This document shows positions 43,279-53,989 of a stretch of 64,000 nt of DNA, in pieces. The stretch is from positions 101,877,063 through 101,941,062 of the forward strand of contig CM041297.1 of the NCBI GenBank assembly GCA_023052935.1. Reading direction: 5' to 3'. Position 1 is the first letter of the stretch. The number at the start of each line of letters is the position of its first letter. A program made the position numbers and the translations under genes. The DNA is from Piezodorus guildinii. Taxonomy: Eukaryota > Arthropoda > Insecta > Hemiptera > Pentatomidae. The notes below the pieces were generated by a model, which was given only the letters and a program-made list of their open reading frames with translations, made no database searches and had not been told where the DNA came from.

Positions 43279-46080
43279 ATGACTAATATTTTCACCTCAT
43301 GTCACATTAATGCGCAATCCCTTATTGCCCACTATGATGAATTTCAAAAATATTTTCTTGACAATTTTTACCACATCATAGCAGTATCTGAAACCTGGTT
43401 AAAACCTTTTATTCCTTCCTCCCATGTATCCCTCACCAATTATTCCTTACTTCGCCATGACAGATCTGATCGCAGGGGTGGTGGAGTGGGGTTGTATATA
43501 CACGATAGTCTCAAGGCCAAAATCCTTCTCCAATCCCCTTCTCCTGATCATCCTCATATCGAATACCTGTTTGTGGAAATCTCAACTATTTCATCTCCTC
43601 TCCTTTATGCTATTGTTTATCGACCTCCTCATGTTCCATTTGATACCCTTTTTGAATCTTCCCTAATCCAATTCGTCTCCAAGTACTCCAACATCATCAT
43701 CTCCGGAGATTTCAATGTTAATATGATCTCTGAATCACACGATAAATCCTTCCTGGTAAACCTACTGTTTTCCCTAAATCTATATCTAGTTCCATACTTC
43801 CCCACCCATCATACGCAATTCTCCGACTCCTGGCTGGATCTTCACATAACCGATTCATCTGTAAAGGTCCTTTCATCCTCTCAGCACCCGGTCCCGTTTC
43901 TATCTTCACATGACCTCATAGAGATTTCATACGATCTACCCATAAAATCCTTCACTCCTAAAGTAGTCACCTATCGTAGTTTGGACATCCTTTCCTACGA
44001 ATCCCTTCTAACGGATCTCGAAACACTCCATTGGGATCCCATATACTCCTATGATTCAATCGATCCTATGGTATCAACTCTCACCTCAAATCTAAAAACC
44101 ATACTTGACACCCATGCCCCTCTCAAAACCCGAACCTTACGCCGTCCCACTGCTCCTTGGCTGACTCCTGAACTGAAGGATCTGATGAAAAGAAGAGAAG
44201 CAGCTAGACGTAAATTTCGCCGCACTCGCTTTCCAGATGACTACGCTAGTTTTAAAAAACTTCGGAACAGAACACAGGATGCAGTGCGACGTGCGAAATC
44301 CCTCTACATCCACAGTGCCTTGTCCAATGCCCCAGATCCTAAATCCAAATGGAAAATCCTCCGAAAATTATCCCTTCCAGAATCCAATAACTGCTATTCC
44401 ATTCCTGTCCCACCAAACGATCTCAACATGCATTTCGTATCCTTATCTCAAGACCCATCATCCACTACCGATATTGAACACCACAGTTTTAATCCAGAAA
44501 GTTTCTTTTTCACCCATATTTCCTATGACGAATTGTTGACAGTTATTCTTAAATCCCACACTAACGATTACGGACCTGACAACATACCAGTAAAACTAAT
44601 AAAATCCTGTCTTCCAGTCCTTATACCAGTTTTATATCATATTTACAATTTTTCCTTGCAAAACTCCATATTCCCTTCTTATTGGAAAACCGCTTTAGTA
44701 CGACCACTAAATAAGATCCCAAATCCTACCTCACCGTCTGACTTCCGTCCTATTTCTCTTCTCTCTAATCTCTCCAAATCACTAGAACGTCTTGTACAAA
44801 ATCAATTATCGAATTTCCTAGAAGAACGATCTCTTATTAATCCCCTCCAATCCGGCTTCCGACCTGGTTATTCAACGCAATCCGCTCTCCTAAAAATAAC
44901 TCACGACCTACAATCTGCCGTTGAACATAAACAACTTACTATCCTTGTCCTGCTAGATTTTTCCAAGGCATTTGATACAGTTGACCATACAATTATTCTT
45001 ACCAAACTACAAAATCTTCCCTTATCCAACAGTGCTCTGCACTGGTTCAAGTCCTTCCTCTCCGATCGCTCTCAGTATGTGGTAGTCCCAGACCAACCTC
45101 CTTCCAGGACTCTGCCTCTGTCATGTGGTGTTCCTCAGGGATCATCACTATCTCCTACCCTCTTTGCTATCTACATAAACGATCTTTCCTCCCATATCCA
45201 TCACTCCCAATACCATTTGTATGCGGATGACCTCCAAATTTACCTCTCCTTCCCTCCGTCGGACCTATTACTAGCAACAGAAAAGCTCCAGGATGATTTA
45301 AACCGAATTAGTTGCTGGGCAGCTGACAACAAGTTAAAGTTAAATGCAGATAAAACTAAGGCGATTGTAATAGGTTCCAATCCACTACTCAAAACCCTTT
45401 CCTTAATCCCAACATTGTTTTTAAATAATGAACCTATAAAATTCCATCAAACCGTCAGAAACCTTGGAATAACCCTTGACCAATCTCTTTCCTGGAAAAA
45501 CCACGTTTCCGAAATTTCTCGACGCACAATTTCCATCTTAAAACTCCTAAATAACCATCGTCACCTTCTTCCATTAGAAACCCGCAGACTTTTGGTTTGC
45601 TCACTAATATTCCCCCACTTTGACTACTGTTGCGCGGTGTATGGGGGTGTCTCTGGGTATCTCGAAGCTAAACTAAAACGATTATTTAACTGTCTGGTAC
45701 GTTTCATCTTTGGAATATCCAGGGACACCTCTGTAACCCGATTCTACGAGGAGTTAAAGTGGCTTTACCCATCCTACCGCTCTAAGTACTTCCTGGCATC
45801 CTTTCTCTTCCAAGTTCTCCGATCTCAACGTCCATCGTACATATCTGATATACTTTCATTTAAATCCTCCATCCACTCCCGCAACACTCGTTCACGGTCT
45901 TCAGACCTGTATATAACACCTCATCGAACCGCAGCTTTCGACAGATCTTTCCTTATCCGATCCTCGTCCATATGGAATTCTATTCCTTCTTATATCCGTC
46001 ATTCCAATACTCTCCCTACCTTCAAATCCCGTTTATTCAAACACTTCCTGTCTATCCAATTTTCAAATGACCTCAAGTGA
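43279..46080 (+). CDS. CR1 LINE ORF2: apurinic-type endonuclease and reverse transcriptase
   Basis: 933 residues. It nicks target DNA and reverse-transcribes element RNA at the nick. Endonuclease (about 5-220): CHINAQSL at 8, catalytic SETW with E38, the RGGGVGLYI loop at 66-74, GDFN at 143-146 and SHD at 210-212 (usually SDH, so the order here is H-D with Ser in front). RT (about 425-700): DYGPDNIP at 430, WKTALVRPLNK at 469, DFRPISLL at 488, GFRPGYST at 527, LLDFSKAFDTVDH with D560, CGVPQGSSLSPTLF at 616 and catalytic YADD at 648-651. A C-terminal region follows (RTAAFDRSFLIRSSSIWNSI). No RNase H. ATG is 1.1 kb beyond ORF1, so translation likely needs its own initiation mechanism. No stop or frameshift is seen. 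Confidence 0.93.
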   Translation: MTNIFTSCHINAQSLIAHYDEFQKYFLDNFYHIIAVSETWLKPFIPSSHVSLTNYSLLRHDRSDRRGGGVGLYIHDSLKAKILLQSPSPDHPHIEYLFVEISTISSPLLYAIVYRPPHVPFDTLFESSLIQFVSKYSNIIISGDFNVNMISESHDKSFLVNLLFSLNLYLVPYFPTHHTQFSDSWLDLHITDSSVKVLSSSQHPVPFLSSHDLIEISYDLPIKSFTPKVVTYRSLDILSYESLLTDLETLHWDPIYSYDSIDPMVSTLTSNLKTILDTHAPLKTRTLRRPTAPWLTPELKDLMKRREAARRKFRRTRFPDDYASFKKLRNRTQDAVRRAKSLYIHSALSNAPDPKSKWKILRKLSLPESNNCYSIPVPPNDLNMHFVSLSQDPSSTTDIEHHSFNPESFFFTHISYDELLTVILKSHTNDYGPDNIPVKLIKSCLPVLIPVLYHIYNFSLQNSIFPSYWKTALVRPLNKIPNPTSPSDFRPISLLSNLSKSLERLVQNQLSNFLEERSLINPLQSGFRPGYSTQSALLKITHDLQSAVEHKQLTILVLLDFSKAFDTVDHTIILTKLQNLPLSNSALHWFKSFLSDRSQYVVVPDQPPSRTLPLSCGVPQGSSLSPTLFAIYINDLSSHIHHSQYHLYADDLQIYLSFPPSDLLLATEKLQDDLNRISCWAADNKLKLNADKTKAIVIGSNPLLKTLSLIPTLFLNNEPIKFHQTVRNLGITLDQSLSWKNHVSEISRRTISILKLLNNHRHLLPLETRRLLVCSLIFPHFDYCCAVYGGVSGYLEAKLKRLFNCLVRFIFGISRDTSVTRFYEELKWLYPSYRSKYFLASFLFQVLRSQRPSYISDILSFKSSIHSRNTRSRSSDLYITPHRTAAFDRSFLIRSSSIWNSIPSYIRHSNTLPTFKSRLFKHFLSIQFSNDLK

Positions 46081-46404
46081 TTTGCAAATTTCAATAAAAA
46101 CGGCAGAGAGAAACGATTACTTATCACATTTTATTTTATATGTTAAAGATTTATGAATTTTATTTTATGCATAATTTATTTTGCAATGTATATATGAAGA
46201 TATTTTTATTTTTTTATTCTTGTCTAATTTGTTTTGTTTGTTTTTCTAAATTATTGTAAGAAGCTACCTACGAATTTATAACTATTATTCATTTTCTTTG
46301 TCATTTCTGTTGCTTTTTATTTATCTATTTTATTATATATATATATTTTTTTTACTCTAAGACATTGAAGCTCTAATTTAATTTGTCTGTAACATTATTC
46401 CGAA

Positions 46405-46452
46405 GGGACTTGTCCCAGAATAAATAAAGAATTTATTATTATTATTATTATA
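46405..46452 (+). other. LINE 3' terminal stem, poly(A) signal and ATT tail
   Basis: GGGAC-TT-GTCCC can fold as a 5-bp hairpin. It is followed by AATAAATAAA and (ATT)n. The hairpin recurs with varied loops at 13370, 23871 and 59751 and in decayed form at 8679, 35915, 40445 and 41086. The ORF2 enzyme probably recognises this end of the RNA. Confidence 0.7.
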
Positions 46453-47800
46453 TATATTTTAGACAATAATGAGAACTACATACCTAGTGAAGTAAATATT
46501 AAATATATCAAACTCCATATTTGGTATTATAAACTTTATACATATGGGTTTCAACCGATAGTGAAGAATAAGTCATTAAAATATAGATTGAAACGACCCA
46601 ATCGAACACAAGGAGGCTTTAGCACGGACTAATACAGAAGCCATTTCAATTTATCTCTAATCCCCTGTTTCGTTAGATATTGGACAGGTTAGATTGGTTG
46701 GAGTATCATTAGTGGATTTATCAATGCATCAGGGGCGATCTGGTCTTGGCAGTTGTAACGAATTCGAATAGTTGTTTAATTGCCTCTTCATTACGGACGT
46801 TAAGCGTCATTAGTACTAATGAAGTGGTCCAGCCTTGGATATCTCAACTAGTCGCGACCCACCGACAATATCCATTCATTAATATACATTCCTAATTTAA
46901 ATGAAAAGACTTCACAGATACGACATTTAATTAATTTTGGAACCATAATCTGGAAATATACTTATAATAGATGATTTATATTCATTCTGCGAAAAGACAG
47001 CAAGATGTTTGAGCATATCATTACCCCCCACAAGGTGTAGGAACAGACTAACCAGCATAATGCAAAAGGGATTTGGTGTCTGAAGCAAAGTAGAGAAAAC
47101 TTGACTGATGATGAAAATTTTCCACTCATCTCGGGGGATAAGAAATATTGGAAAGTGCAGTGCTACAATCTTGCTCAATGACCTGCTCAAGGGGGAAACA
47201 CCGAGGAGTATCTTCATCAGGAAGTTGGAGTTTAATATTCATAGGATTGGTCTGCAGTGGTTGTGCTTAATTTGTCTTCTCCCCCCCCCATATATAGTAT
47301 AAAATATGATAAGTACATACAGATAAGAAGATTAAACAGTATCTGTAAGTTAATCGATATTTACAGTGTGTGGCATCTAATCGAGGCTCGAGTTTGGATA
47401 TAGCATGCAACTGAATGTCTATTTTATCAGCATAGATTGCATATTTATTCAAAAGACTTCCCTGGGCTTATTATTATTAAAACTGGATAATTTGGGTGGT
47501 TTACTGTCTATCATATCGTTATCTAGGAAGCAGATACTTATTTAGTCGCAGCCTTTTTAAAAACTTTCTTTTTTTTTATTCTATCTAAAATATTTTACAA
47601 TTAAAGAATTAACCATCTTTATCATTTTTCGAATACTATCCTAACATCAGTCGTAACACCATGTTTTTCTTTTTGAATCGAATAGTATATATTATTGAAG
47701 GATTAATATTTGAAATTAGCACAAAGAACACTCAATAACATTTATCAAATTGTTCGTCGTTATGTTTTTTTAATTATATGAATGATGATTCTTTAATTTT
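46453..47800. other. Non-coding stretch
   Basis: 46540-46900 and 46930-47280 have near-balanced composition with frames up to 96 codons (46927-47217 minus; 47108-47302 plus), none recognisable. C run at 47281-47289. Confidence 0.35.
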
Positions 47801-48056
47801 TAGAGTGGTGTAGTGGCTAGCACAACAGCTCCCTCTTCCCAAGGTTGTGTGTTCGAACTCGGTCGGAGATTTTAAGAGAGTAAAAATCCTTGGTTATGCC
47901 GTTTTTGGATGGAAAGTATTATAACGGTCCCGAGCCTGTGCCATGTCAGTTACTTTTCAAAGATCTCTATACTAAGTATTCTTGATAGGCAAACTTTAGG
48001 ACCCTTCAATGTAGTATCGTCTGATTAGCCACAGTAGCATACAAGTTTAATAGATA
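47801..48056 (+). mobile_element. tRNA-derived SINE (family B)
   Basis: Box A region TAGAGTGGTGTAGTGGCTAG, box B TGTTCGAACTC (47850-47860). The body matches 34255-34460 ('gtcccgagcctgtgccatgt', 'gataggcaaactttagg', 'tctgattagccac') to an (ATAA)-rich tail. Diverged but full length. Confidence 0.85.
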
Positions 48057-48911
48057 AACAAATCACTGATATTTAAATCTTTCTAAAGTAGAGTTGGACC
48101 CTAGTTTCTGTTTTCTGTGAATAGGAACCGGACAATAGCTTTGAAAACCACTGCACTATAGGTACCCTATGAGTCATTCTTATTTCCCATTTTACCAGAG
48201 CAGGTTTTCCAACTAGTCACTTCCTAGTTACGATTATCTTACATTTAGCTCGTTCACTCTCTGGGCGGGTCGTAATCGATCTCACCTTACTTTGTATGTT
48301 CCAAATTCCTATCGGATTTAGACGTAAAATTCTTGACTTATTAGTTAAATTATTTTTAATAGAATCATAAAAATAATTTTGTACGTTTTGATCTTATTTA
48401 TTTGAGCTACTTGAGAGGAAAACGCATTTTTCAACCCCAGAAGAGGCTTTAGAAGAAATGTGACGTCAGCAAGAGGAATCCGACTAAGACTCTCTTCTGT
48501 CTGATGAGTCGAATCCCGAAAACGAAGTTGCGTTCTAATTATTATGATAATCTGAAAAATAGTTTTTCTTCAGTGGAATGCGACAGTGAATATGATTTAC
48601 AACCCATTACAAATTTAGAGATAGCTTTTCACAAATTTTGTTTCTTGATTTACCTATTGCTTCAACTATTTTAATGACTTATGGTAACTATAATATCTTA
48701 AATAATTTTGTTTACCCTTTATATTTTATTTTATTCCTTATTCGTTAAACATTAATTTTTCCTAAGTAATATTAATTAATTTATCAACAGTTACATTAAT
48801 CCTAATGTTTATTTTTCTGTTATTAATCATTATTTTGGTTATGAATGGAATAATTGCAACTTTCTCTTTTCTTTCTTTATATTTTTTTTTATTATAACAT
48901 AAATAAAACTT
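48057..48911. other. Non-coding stretch
   Basis: 48420-48540 is GC-richer and reads as acidic Ser/Glu codons with several stops. It resembles no family I can defend. Otherwise AT-rich. Confidence 0.3.
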
Positions 48912-48955
48912 TAATATGACGCTTCGAGGTATTTCTTTGCCTCATCTTCAGATTA
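48912..48955 (-). ncRNA. Hammerhead-ribozyme-like motif
   Basis: On minus: CTGAAGA (a perfect CUGANGA core), stem II GAGG-CAAAGAAATA-CCTC, then GAAGC (canonical GAAAC with one change) and GTC. Weak stem I (TAAT/ATTA). Same layout as 28044-28080 and 50936-50979. Confidence 0.4.
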
Positions 48956-50455
48956 TTCACTTAATATCTAAAATACAATTTAATACCATAAACATATCTA
49001 CAGCAACAATAAATAATATTCGAATTATCAACTCAATTATCACTATTATATTGTAAAATCTGTTTCTAAAAAAATTATATTTTAAAAATTATTTCGTCAA
49101 TGATTGTTACAAAATCTTTTTATATTGTTTCAACATTTATACTATTTAAATCCTCGTATGAAGCAGACTAAAGTAACCTTTAATCTCACTCTATTTCTAT
49201 ACTATTTAATGTTTTTATATATCCAAAACAAATATTATCCAGGATAGAAACTAATAAAAATATTTTTTACAAATTAAAATCAGAAATTCAATTTATTAAT
49301 TATATCTGCATAACTTTGACTTGTTTTTTGTTTTTTTTTAATTGACTGTATTTCTTATATTCTTTGACATTTTTTTTAATTGGCATTTTTTTCTTAAGTA
49401 ATATTAATTAATTGATCAACAGTTGCATGAATCCAAATGTTTATTTCCTGTTATTAACTATTATTTTGGTTAATTATATTAAATAACATGCAATACTATT
49501 AAAATTAACATTAAAAAAAATTTCAACTTATTTCTGAAATCAGCGAATCGGATTCAACCCCACCTTACCATGTATCAGTCGTAAATTCACATTACCAACT
49601 GAGGTTTAATTTAGAGCATCACATTTCTATACTATTGACCAACTTATAAGAAAATTATCATAAAAATACAAAATATCATAAGACTTATCTAAAAGAAAGA
49701 CTACGGGTTATTTCCATGCGCTTTAAATTAAATGGGTGTAGCCGTTATATTGCATATTTATCCTGCATACATATACCTACAATATCATTGAATGGTATTC
49801 CAGCTTAACAAACACAATAGAGGATTTCGGATTTTAGTTATTTAGGCGTAAGAAAAGGATTTCTAAAACCTTAGAATGAAGATAATCTATAGATTCTATA
49901 GAAAACAGCCGAAGGTGCCGTAATCAGGAGGAGTCGGCCTCGAGGGAGGAGAGAGGAAGGGATTTGATTTGGGTAAAGATCTGAGGAGAAGGAGGAAGCT
50001 GACGGAGGAACTGAGATGGAAAGAGATAGCGGGACAAAGGAGATCCCTTCCCTTGATATGCCATTGTCACAAATGGTTCCTTCTCCTCTTCTTTATATCT
50101 TAGTGAATAAATATCTCTGAATAATATAACTTACCTCATAGTTGTCTTCTTTTGTCGGCCGCCTTTTTCCATTACCGGCCTGAGATAACCAGGATATTAC
50201 TCCTCGACGGTTGAATGATTAAGAAGAATGCTGATTCGGTTTGATGTCGAACATTTTCAAACTCATTAATCAGCCGTGTCTTAGTTCAGATCCTCCGCAT
50301 CATTATTGAAAAAGATTCATTATTTTTACGGTACTCATATCAATAGCGTACAGAAGGTTATTGATATAGCCAATTTCTAGAGATCTAAAAATTGTTGGAC
50401 AAGGATATAGCTAGAAACAATGCTCCACAAATATGACTGCAAAATCATGTTGGAA
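48956..50455. other. AT-rich non-coding stretch with one GC-rich island
   Basis: 49895-50080 is purine- and GC-rich ('gaggagtcggcctcgaggga'), with no long frame and no clear splice pair. A phrase 'taagtaatattaattaatt' occurs at 48763 and 49395, each followed by 'gatcaacagtt'-type sequence, so a roughly 90-bp duplicated block exists (48755-48840 and 49385-49475). Confidence 0.4.
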
Positions 50456-50460
50456 TTTTT

Positions 50461-50716
50461 TTCTGTGGCGCGACAAGCCTTGTAGGCCCTTGGGCCGCCC
50501 GATGTAATCTGCTGGTAGAATACAATTGTGTTTCTCGATATTTTATAGTATAGGGTCATCAATCCCTACGCCGATTTTTGTGAATTGGCTGACGGGTCTC
50601 ACATATCGGAGGAGAGGGCTGTGAGTGAATCACTATAAATTAAATACTATAAAAGTCCCTCCGAGAGTGGTATTCGAACTCACAACCTTTGGTGTTGAAG
50701 ACTAGCGCGCTAGCCT
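50461..50716 (-). mobile_element. tRNA-derived SINE (family A), minus
   Basis: Reverse complement of SINE A. Box B (GAGTTCGAATACC on minus) is near 50680, the body near 50560-50640, and the 3' end 'tgtggcgcgacaag' with a T run on plus at about 50457. Confidence 0.85.
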
Positions 50717-50935
50717 TTTAATGTTTCCTATTTCATGTGAATATTGATATCTTTGTACGCTTTCTTTAGCCATAATTTGTTCTGTATAGCCCTTTCATTA
50801 TTGTACTACAGCCATTGTATTTTAATTAATTGATGTCTTTACAAATATATTTATATCTTTTTTTTATATTTAAATAACTACATTCTCTAACTCAATAGTT
50901 TATTTGTTATTGTAATTATATTTCTTTTGTGACTT

Positions 50936-50979
50936 TTTAGGCCTAAAGATAAACCACAATGTAGGTCGAAACGTTGGCA
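50936..50979 (+). ncRNA. Hammerhead-ribozyme-like motif
   Basis: CTAAAGA (core with one change), stem II ACC-ACAATGTA-GGT, then CGAAACGTT and GGC. The conserved 3' core GAAAC is intact. Flanking pairing is poor, so I consider it decayed. Confidence 0.35.
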
Positions 50980-51029
50980 AGAAATAATAGTTGGAACTAT
51001 TTTAAATATTTTAAATATTATTATTAGTT

Positions 51030-51730
51030 GGGGTTTAGAGTAGGTGCATCAACCTCTTGGTTATTAGCACCGAATAAATTTGTAGTAACATATTTGTTTT
51101 ACTCTTTTTCCTTCTTTCTATTTATTTATTTTTTATTTTTCCTTCTATTTCTTTTTATTTATTATTTTTATTTTTTTTTTATTATTTTTTATTTTTTTTT
51201 TTTTTGTTTATTTTTTTTTATTATTATTTTGTTGACACATTCTGAATTAGTGAATTTATTCCAATTTTTCTTTCTTTATTTATTTTTTTTATATATTTTT
51301 TTTATCATTACTATTATTTTTTTTTCTTATAGTTCCGGGAGCAGAGAACATTCTTTGACGAACCTAATCAGTGAACTAATTGTTTCACTAGAGTCCTTCA
51401 AGCTCTCACTCAACGATCTAGCTAGGTTAAGTTTATCCATTTGTACATGGAATTTGGGGCAGTTCTCAATTATGTGTTTTATTGTGAGAGGCACTCTACA
51501 CAAGTCACACATTGGTACGGGCTGCCTGAGGATGAGATGGAGATGTGTGAGTCTCCTATGTCCGATGCTAATTAGTTGTTTTATTTACTGACCCGTCACC
51601 CGGACTAATTCCTTCAATTACAAAGAAATATTCGTTTTCTAGGTATTCCAATGCACTGATTGTATGTTTAAGTACATTTCTGACTGATTCATTGTTATGG
51701 TTGAAGTTTTAATCAATTTGGGAATAGCTG
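51030..51730 (-). mobile_element. I-like LINE ORF2 C-terminus and 3' end (family I1)
   Basis: On minus the reading LISIGHRRLTHLHLILRQPV, then MCDLCRVPLTIKHIIENCP, continues to KECSLLPEL and a stop at about 51327. The L-R-I-G-H-x-R-x-T-H and C-x2-C...KHI...CP motifs are the zinc-knuckle end of I/Jockey-superfamily ORF2 proteins. Traces upstream (ESVRNVLKHTISALEYLENE) suit the preceding RNase H-like region. A 230-bp, almost pure A/T 3' UTR (T-rich on plus, 51095-51326) follows, ending in the conserved 'cggtgctaataaccaagagg' tail near 51045-51072. Confidence 0.75.
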
Positions 51731-52020
51731 CTTAGTAATTTAAAGTTCTGATTCTCTTTTTTGAAATTTTTAAAATAATTTCGAACTAAACAATTCAAAC
51801 CTTTCATTTTTTTTTATTGCTTTTTTACATATTTTTTCTTAGCATTTGTTTACGATTAAAATGGTGTGAATTTAAACGGTTATCTTTAGTAGGCGTTTTT
51901 TTTTTATTCCTGTATTAAATAATTTTGTAAACAATTAATTTATTAACTACCTTTCATTTCGTATTAAAAATTAATAAAATTTTTACTTTTATTTTTATAG
52001 ATTAAAAAAACAACAATTAA
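51731..52020. other. AT-rich non-coding stretch
   Basis: Poly-T runs. Nothing recognised. Confidence 0.4.
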
Positions 52021-52341
52021 TGTAAGTTCGGGATATATCCTAGTTATTTCAATCAGATTACCGTAGCAGGAGTTGACAAACTAATCGAGGGCCTTTGCGA
52101 AGTCGAGAATACCCCTGACAGGCTGAATAGGGAGGGACTAACCGTAGACCGCTATCAGATTTCACAAGAGCTGAGAGGTGAGTCCAGCTTCAAGGAGATT
52201 GATGTAAGACGCCGACGAGTTGGGTTCGTTAGTGAGGCAGAGAATGCGGCTAGCCACATCCTCCCCTCGTTACTGCCTGTCAATAGTGTCCTATTTCCAG
52301 GCCGATACCGCAGCTCTAACCTCTCTACTCTATTATTATAG
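52021..52341 (+). other. Exon-like open frame, unrecognised
   Basis: A 106-codon frame without any ATG, in GC-richer sequence than its flanks. It is polar and well mixed (for example GLTVDRYQISQELRGESSFK), unlike chance AT-rich frames. A strong splice-donor match, GAG|GTGAGT, lies inside at 52177/52178, and CAG acceptor-like triplets are at 52054 and 52067. It may be an internal exon ending at 52177 or a piece of an old coding element. I recognise no domain. Confidence 0.35.
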
Positions 52342-53655
52342 CTAAATTGTTTAGTTACTGTGTATTATTATCTTTGGAGAGAGAATCTGCTTTCGAGGGG
52401 TGTAGTTTGCATAGTTGATATAATAACTATTACCCTTTGTAATCGATAGTACACAACTATGTATTGCTTATTCAGTTTAATTTCGTTAATTTCAGCTCAT
52501 TATATACTACGTATTTCTCTGATTGACCCTGACAAACCAGGTGAATTAAAGAAAATGTTACCAAAACGCATAAACTTGTACAGCTTCCTGCAGATCCTAT
52601 CAATATCCATTAATGGTCACTCAGATCGCTTCTTCCTTTTCAACGTCACAGAGTGGAAAATATGACCGATTTAGGTGGACAAAATTCTGTAAATTGTCCA
52701 TATTTGATCCAGATTACGGAAAAAAAAATGTAATTACTACAAGAAGAAATTATAATAACTAATTATTTTTTGACACGATTAACGAGCGCACAGTGGTCAA
52801 ACATCAAATTTATTAGCTAAAATCTAAAACTTCCCTACATTTGAAGTCCCAGAATAGGGAAATAAAATCTAATTATGGTTCGGAGTTGCTGAAACCTGCT
52901 TATAGATGTATTTTATATCATTTAGGAAACTCTTCAAATTATAGATTATAAAACTTTTGATTCGGAGTGTTGTGTCTGGAAAAAAAATTATGTATCACCC
53001 AAAACGCGAAAATTCTTTGTAATATTTAAAGACTAGTAGAATTGATGAAACAAATCCTTGGGTTAACTTTGGGGTTATCTAGTTTTTCGTTATTGAATAG
53101 GGGCTCTTACATTTACAAATTTCTAAATTAACTCTACAGGAAGATTGCAATGTATATTCAATAACGAGTGTGGAAATGTAATGTCTTACCTGTCTCAGCA
53201 ATGTCCATAGTAAATAAAAATACATTGAGCTAAACACACCTTGAACACAATAAATGGTCATCGAATAAAGATAATCCCACTGCCAGTTATTAGGCACTTG
53301 CGCGAACAGGAATGATTCACTCATTTACTCTTTATTTGTAAACAGGGTATGGCGGAAATGTTAATATTAAGCGTCTTACCAACTAATAATAAAAAGGTGA
53401 AGCACTAGAAAATTCCAAACTTTTGACTTGACTTTTGTCCACCTAAATTGGTGATTTTGCTCAGTTTGCGTAGCCTCTCCACTGCTAATTTTTCATACCA
53501 ACGCCACGCAGTGCGCTGATCAAGATACCTTCTCATTAATATGTAAAAATTTTACGAGTTGCTTCAGCAGCTGTGAATTTTATTTTCCAGTAATGCCTTA
53601 AAATTATGAGGACTTCGTAGGGCACTGTTATGTTTCTTCATTAGAACAAATATTA
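52342..53655. other. AT-rich non-coding stretch
   Basis: Short frames only (52459-52665 plus; 53079-53324 minus), none recognised. No repeat identified. Confidence 0.35.
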
Positions 53656-53657
53656 CA

Positions 53658-53707
53658 GTGCATATATATATATATATATAATATATATATAATATATATA
53701 TATATTT
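53658..53707. repeat. (TA)n microsatellite with AATA interruptions
   Basis: About 50 bp of TA with two breaks. Confidence 0.9.
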
Positions 53708-53773
53708 AAAAAATACAAGGTGTACAAATAAATGAACATTTTAAACTCATTCATGTCTGTATACAATATTTAA

Positions 53774-53953
53774 AATTTGCTAAGGAACACCGAGCGAGAA
53801 TGTACTTGCATGGATCTACTTTTGGAGGGAGAAGCGATACCCGAGGGATCCCGGCGGCTCTATCTCAGCCGCGTCACTGGTGAGATCCAGCTCAGTGAGG
53901 GAACCAACATGAAAATTGCTGAGGAGGATCTGACCAATCTGAACTTCGCGTAA
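53774..53953 (+). other. Exon-like open frame, unrecognised
   Basis: A 59-codon frame ending in TAA, with balanced composition. The second half reads like a real protein (ATG at 53810-53812; stretch PEGSRRLYLSRVTGEIQLSE). A GTGAGA donor-like site lies inside at about 53870. It could be a terminal exon or a fossil of a coding element. No domain recognised. Confidence 0.35.
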
Positions 53954-53989
53954 ATATTCACAAAATATCTCAGGGCCAATATTGAGCTA

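Larger units (their letters stand above)
41199..46452 (+). mobile_element. CR1-type LINE, structurally complete with two intact ORFs
   Basis: About 5.25 kb: a short 5' leader (about 58 bp before ORF1), ORF1 with a PHD finger and coiled coil, a 1.1-kb T-rich inter-ORF spacer of tandem units, ORF2 with endonuclease and RT, a 370-bp 3' UTR, the terminal stem GGGAC-TT-GTCCC (46405-46416), AATAAATAAA and an (ATT)n tail instead of poly-A. The 5' boundary is not certain because it meets a TA microsatellite. Both ORFs are open, so the copy is young. At least seven truncated relatives lie in this window. The CR1 assignment rests on domain order, absence of RNase H and the microsatellite tail. Confidence 0.88.

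Noticed and set aside
42910..43286. Phe/Leu-rich frames upstream of LINE ORF2
   Set aside because: They come from the T-rich tandem spacer. The hydrophobic runs are a composition effect, not membrane proteins.
43718..43909. Minus frame inside LINE ORF2
   Set aside because: Antisense shadow of an intact coding region.
48495..48530. A CTGATGAG...GAAAAC string resembling a hammerhead core
   Set aside because: The part between the cores does not form a convincing stem II and the flanks do not pair as stem I.
48420..48540. Acidic Ser/Glu reading resembling the N-terminus of a piggyBac-type transposase
   Set aside because: Interrupted by several stops within 40 codons, with no conserved catalytic region nearby.
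51028..51591. 187-codon plus frame rich in Phe and Tyr
   Set aside because: It is antisense to the I-like LINE 3' end and its A-rich 3' UTR.
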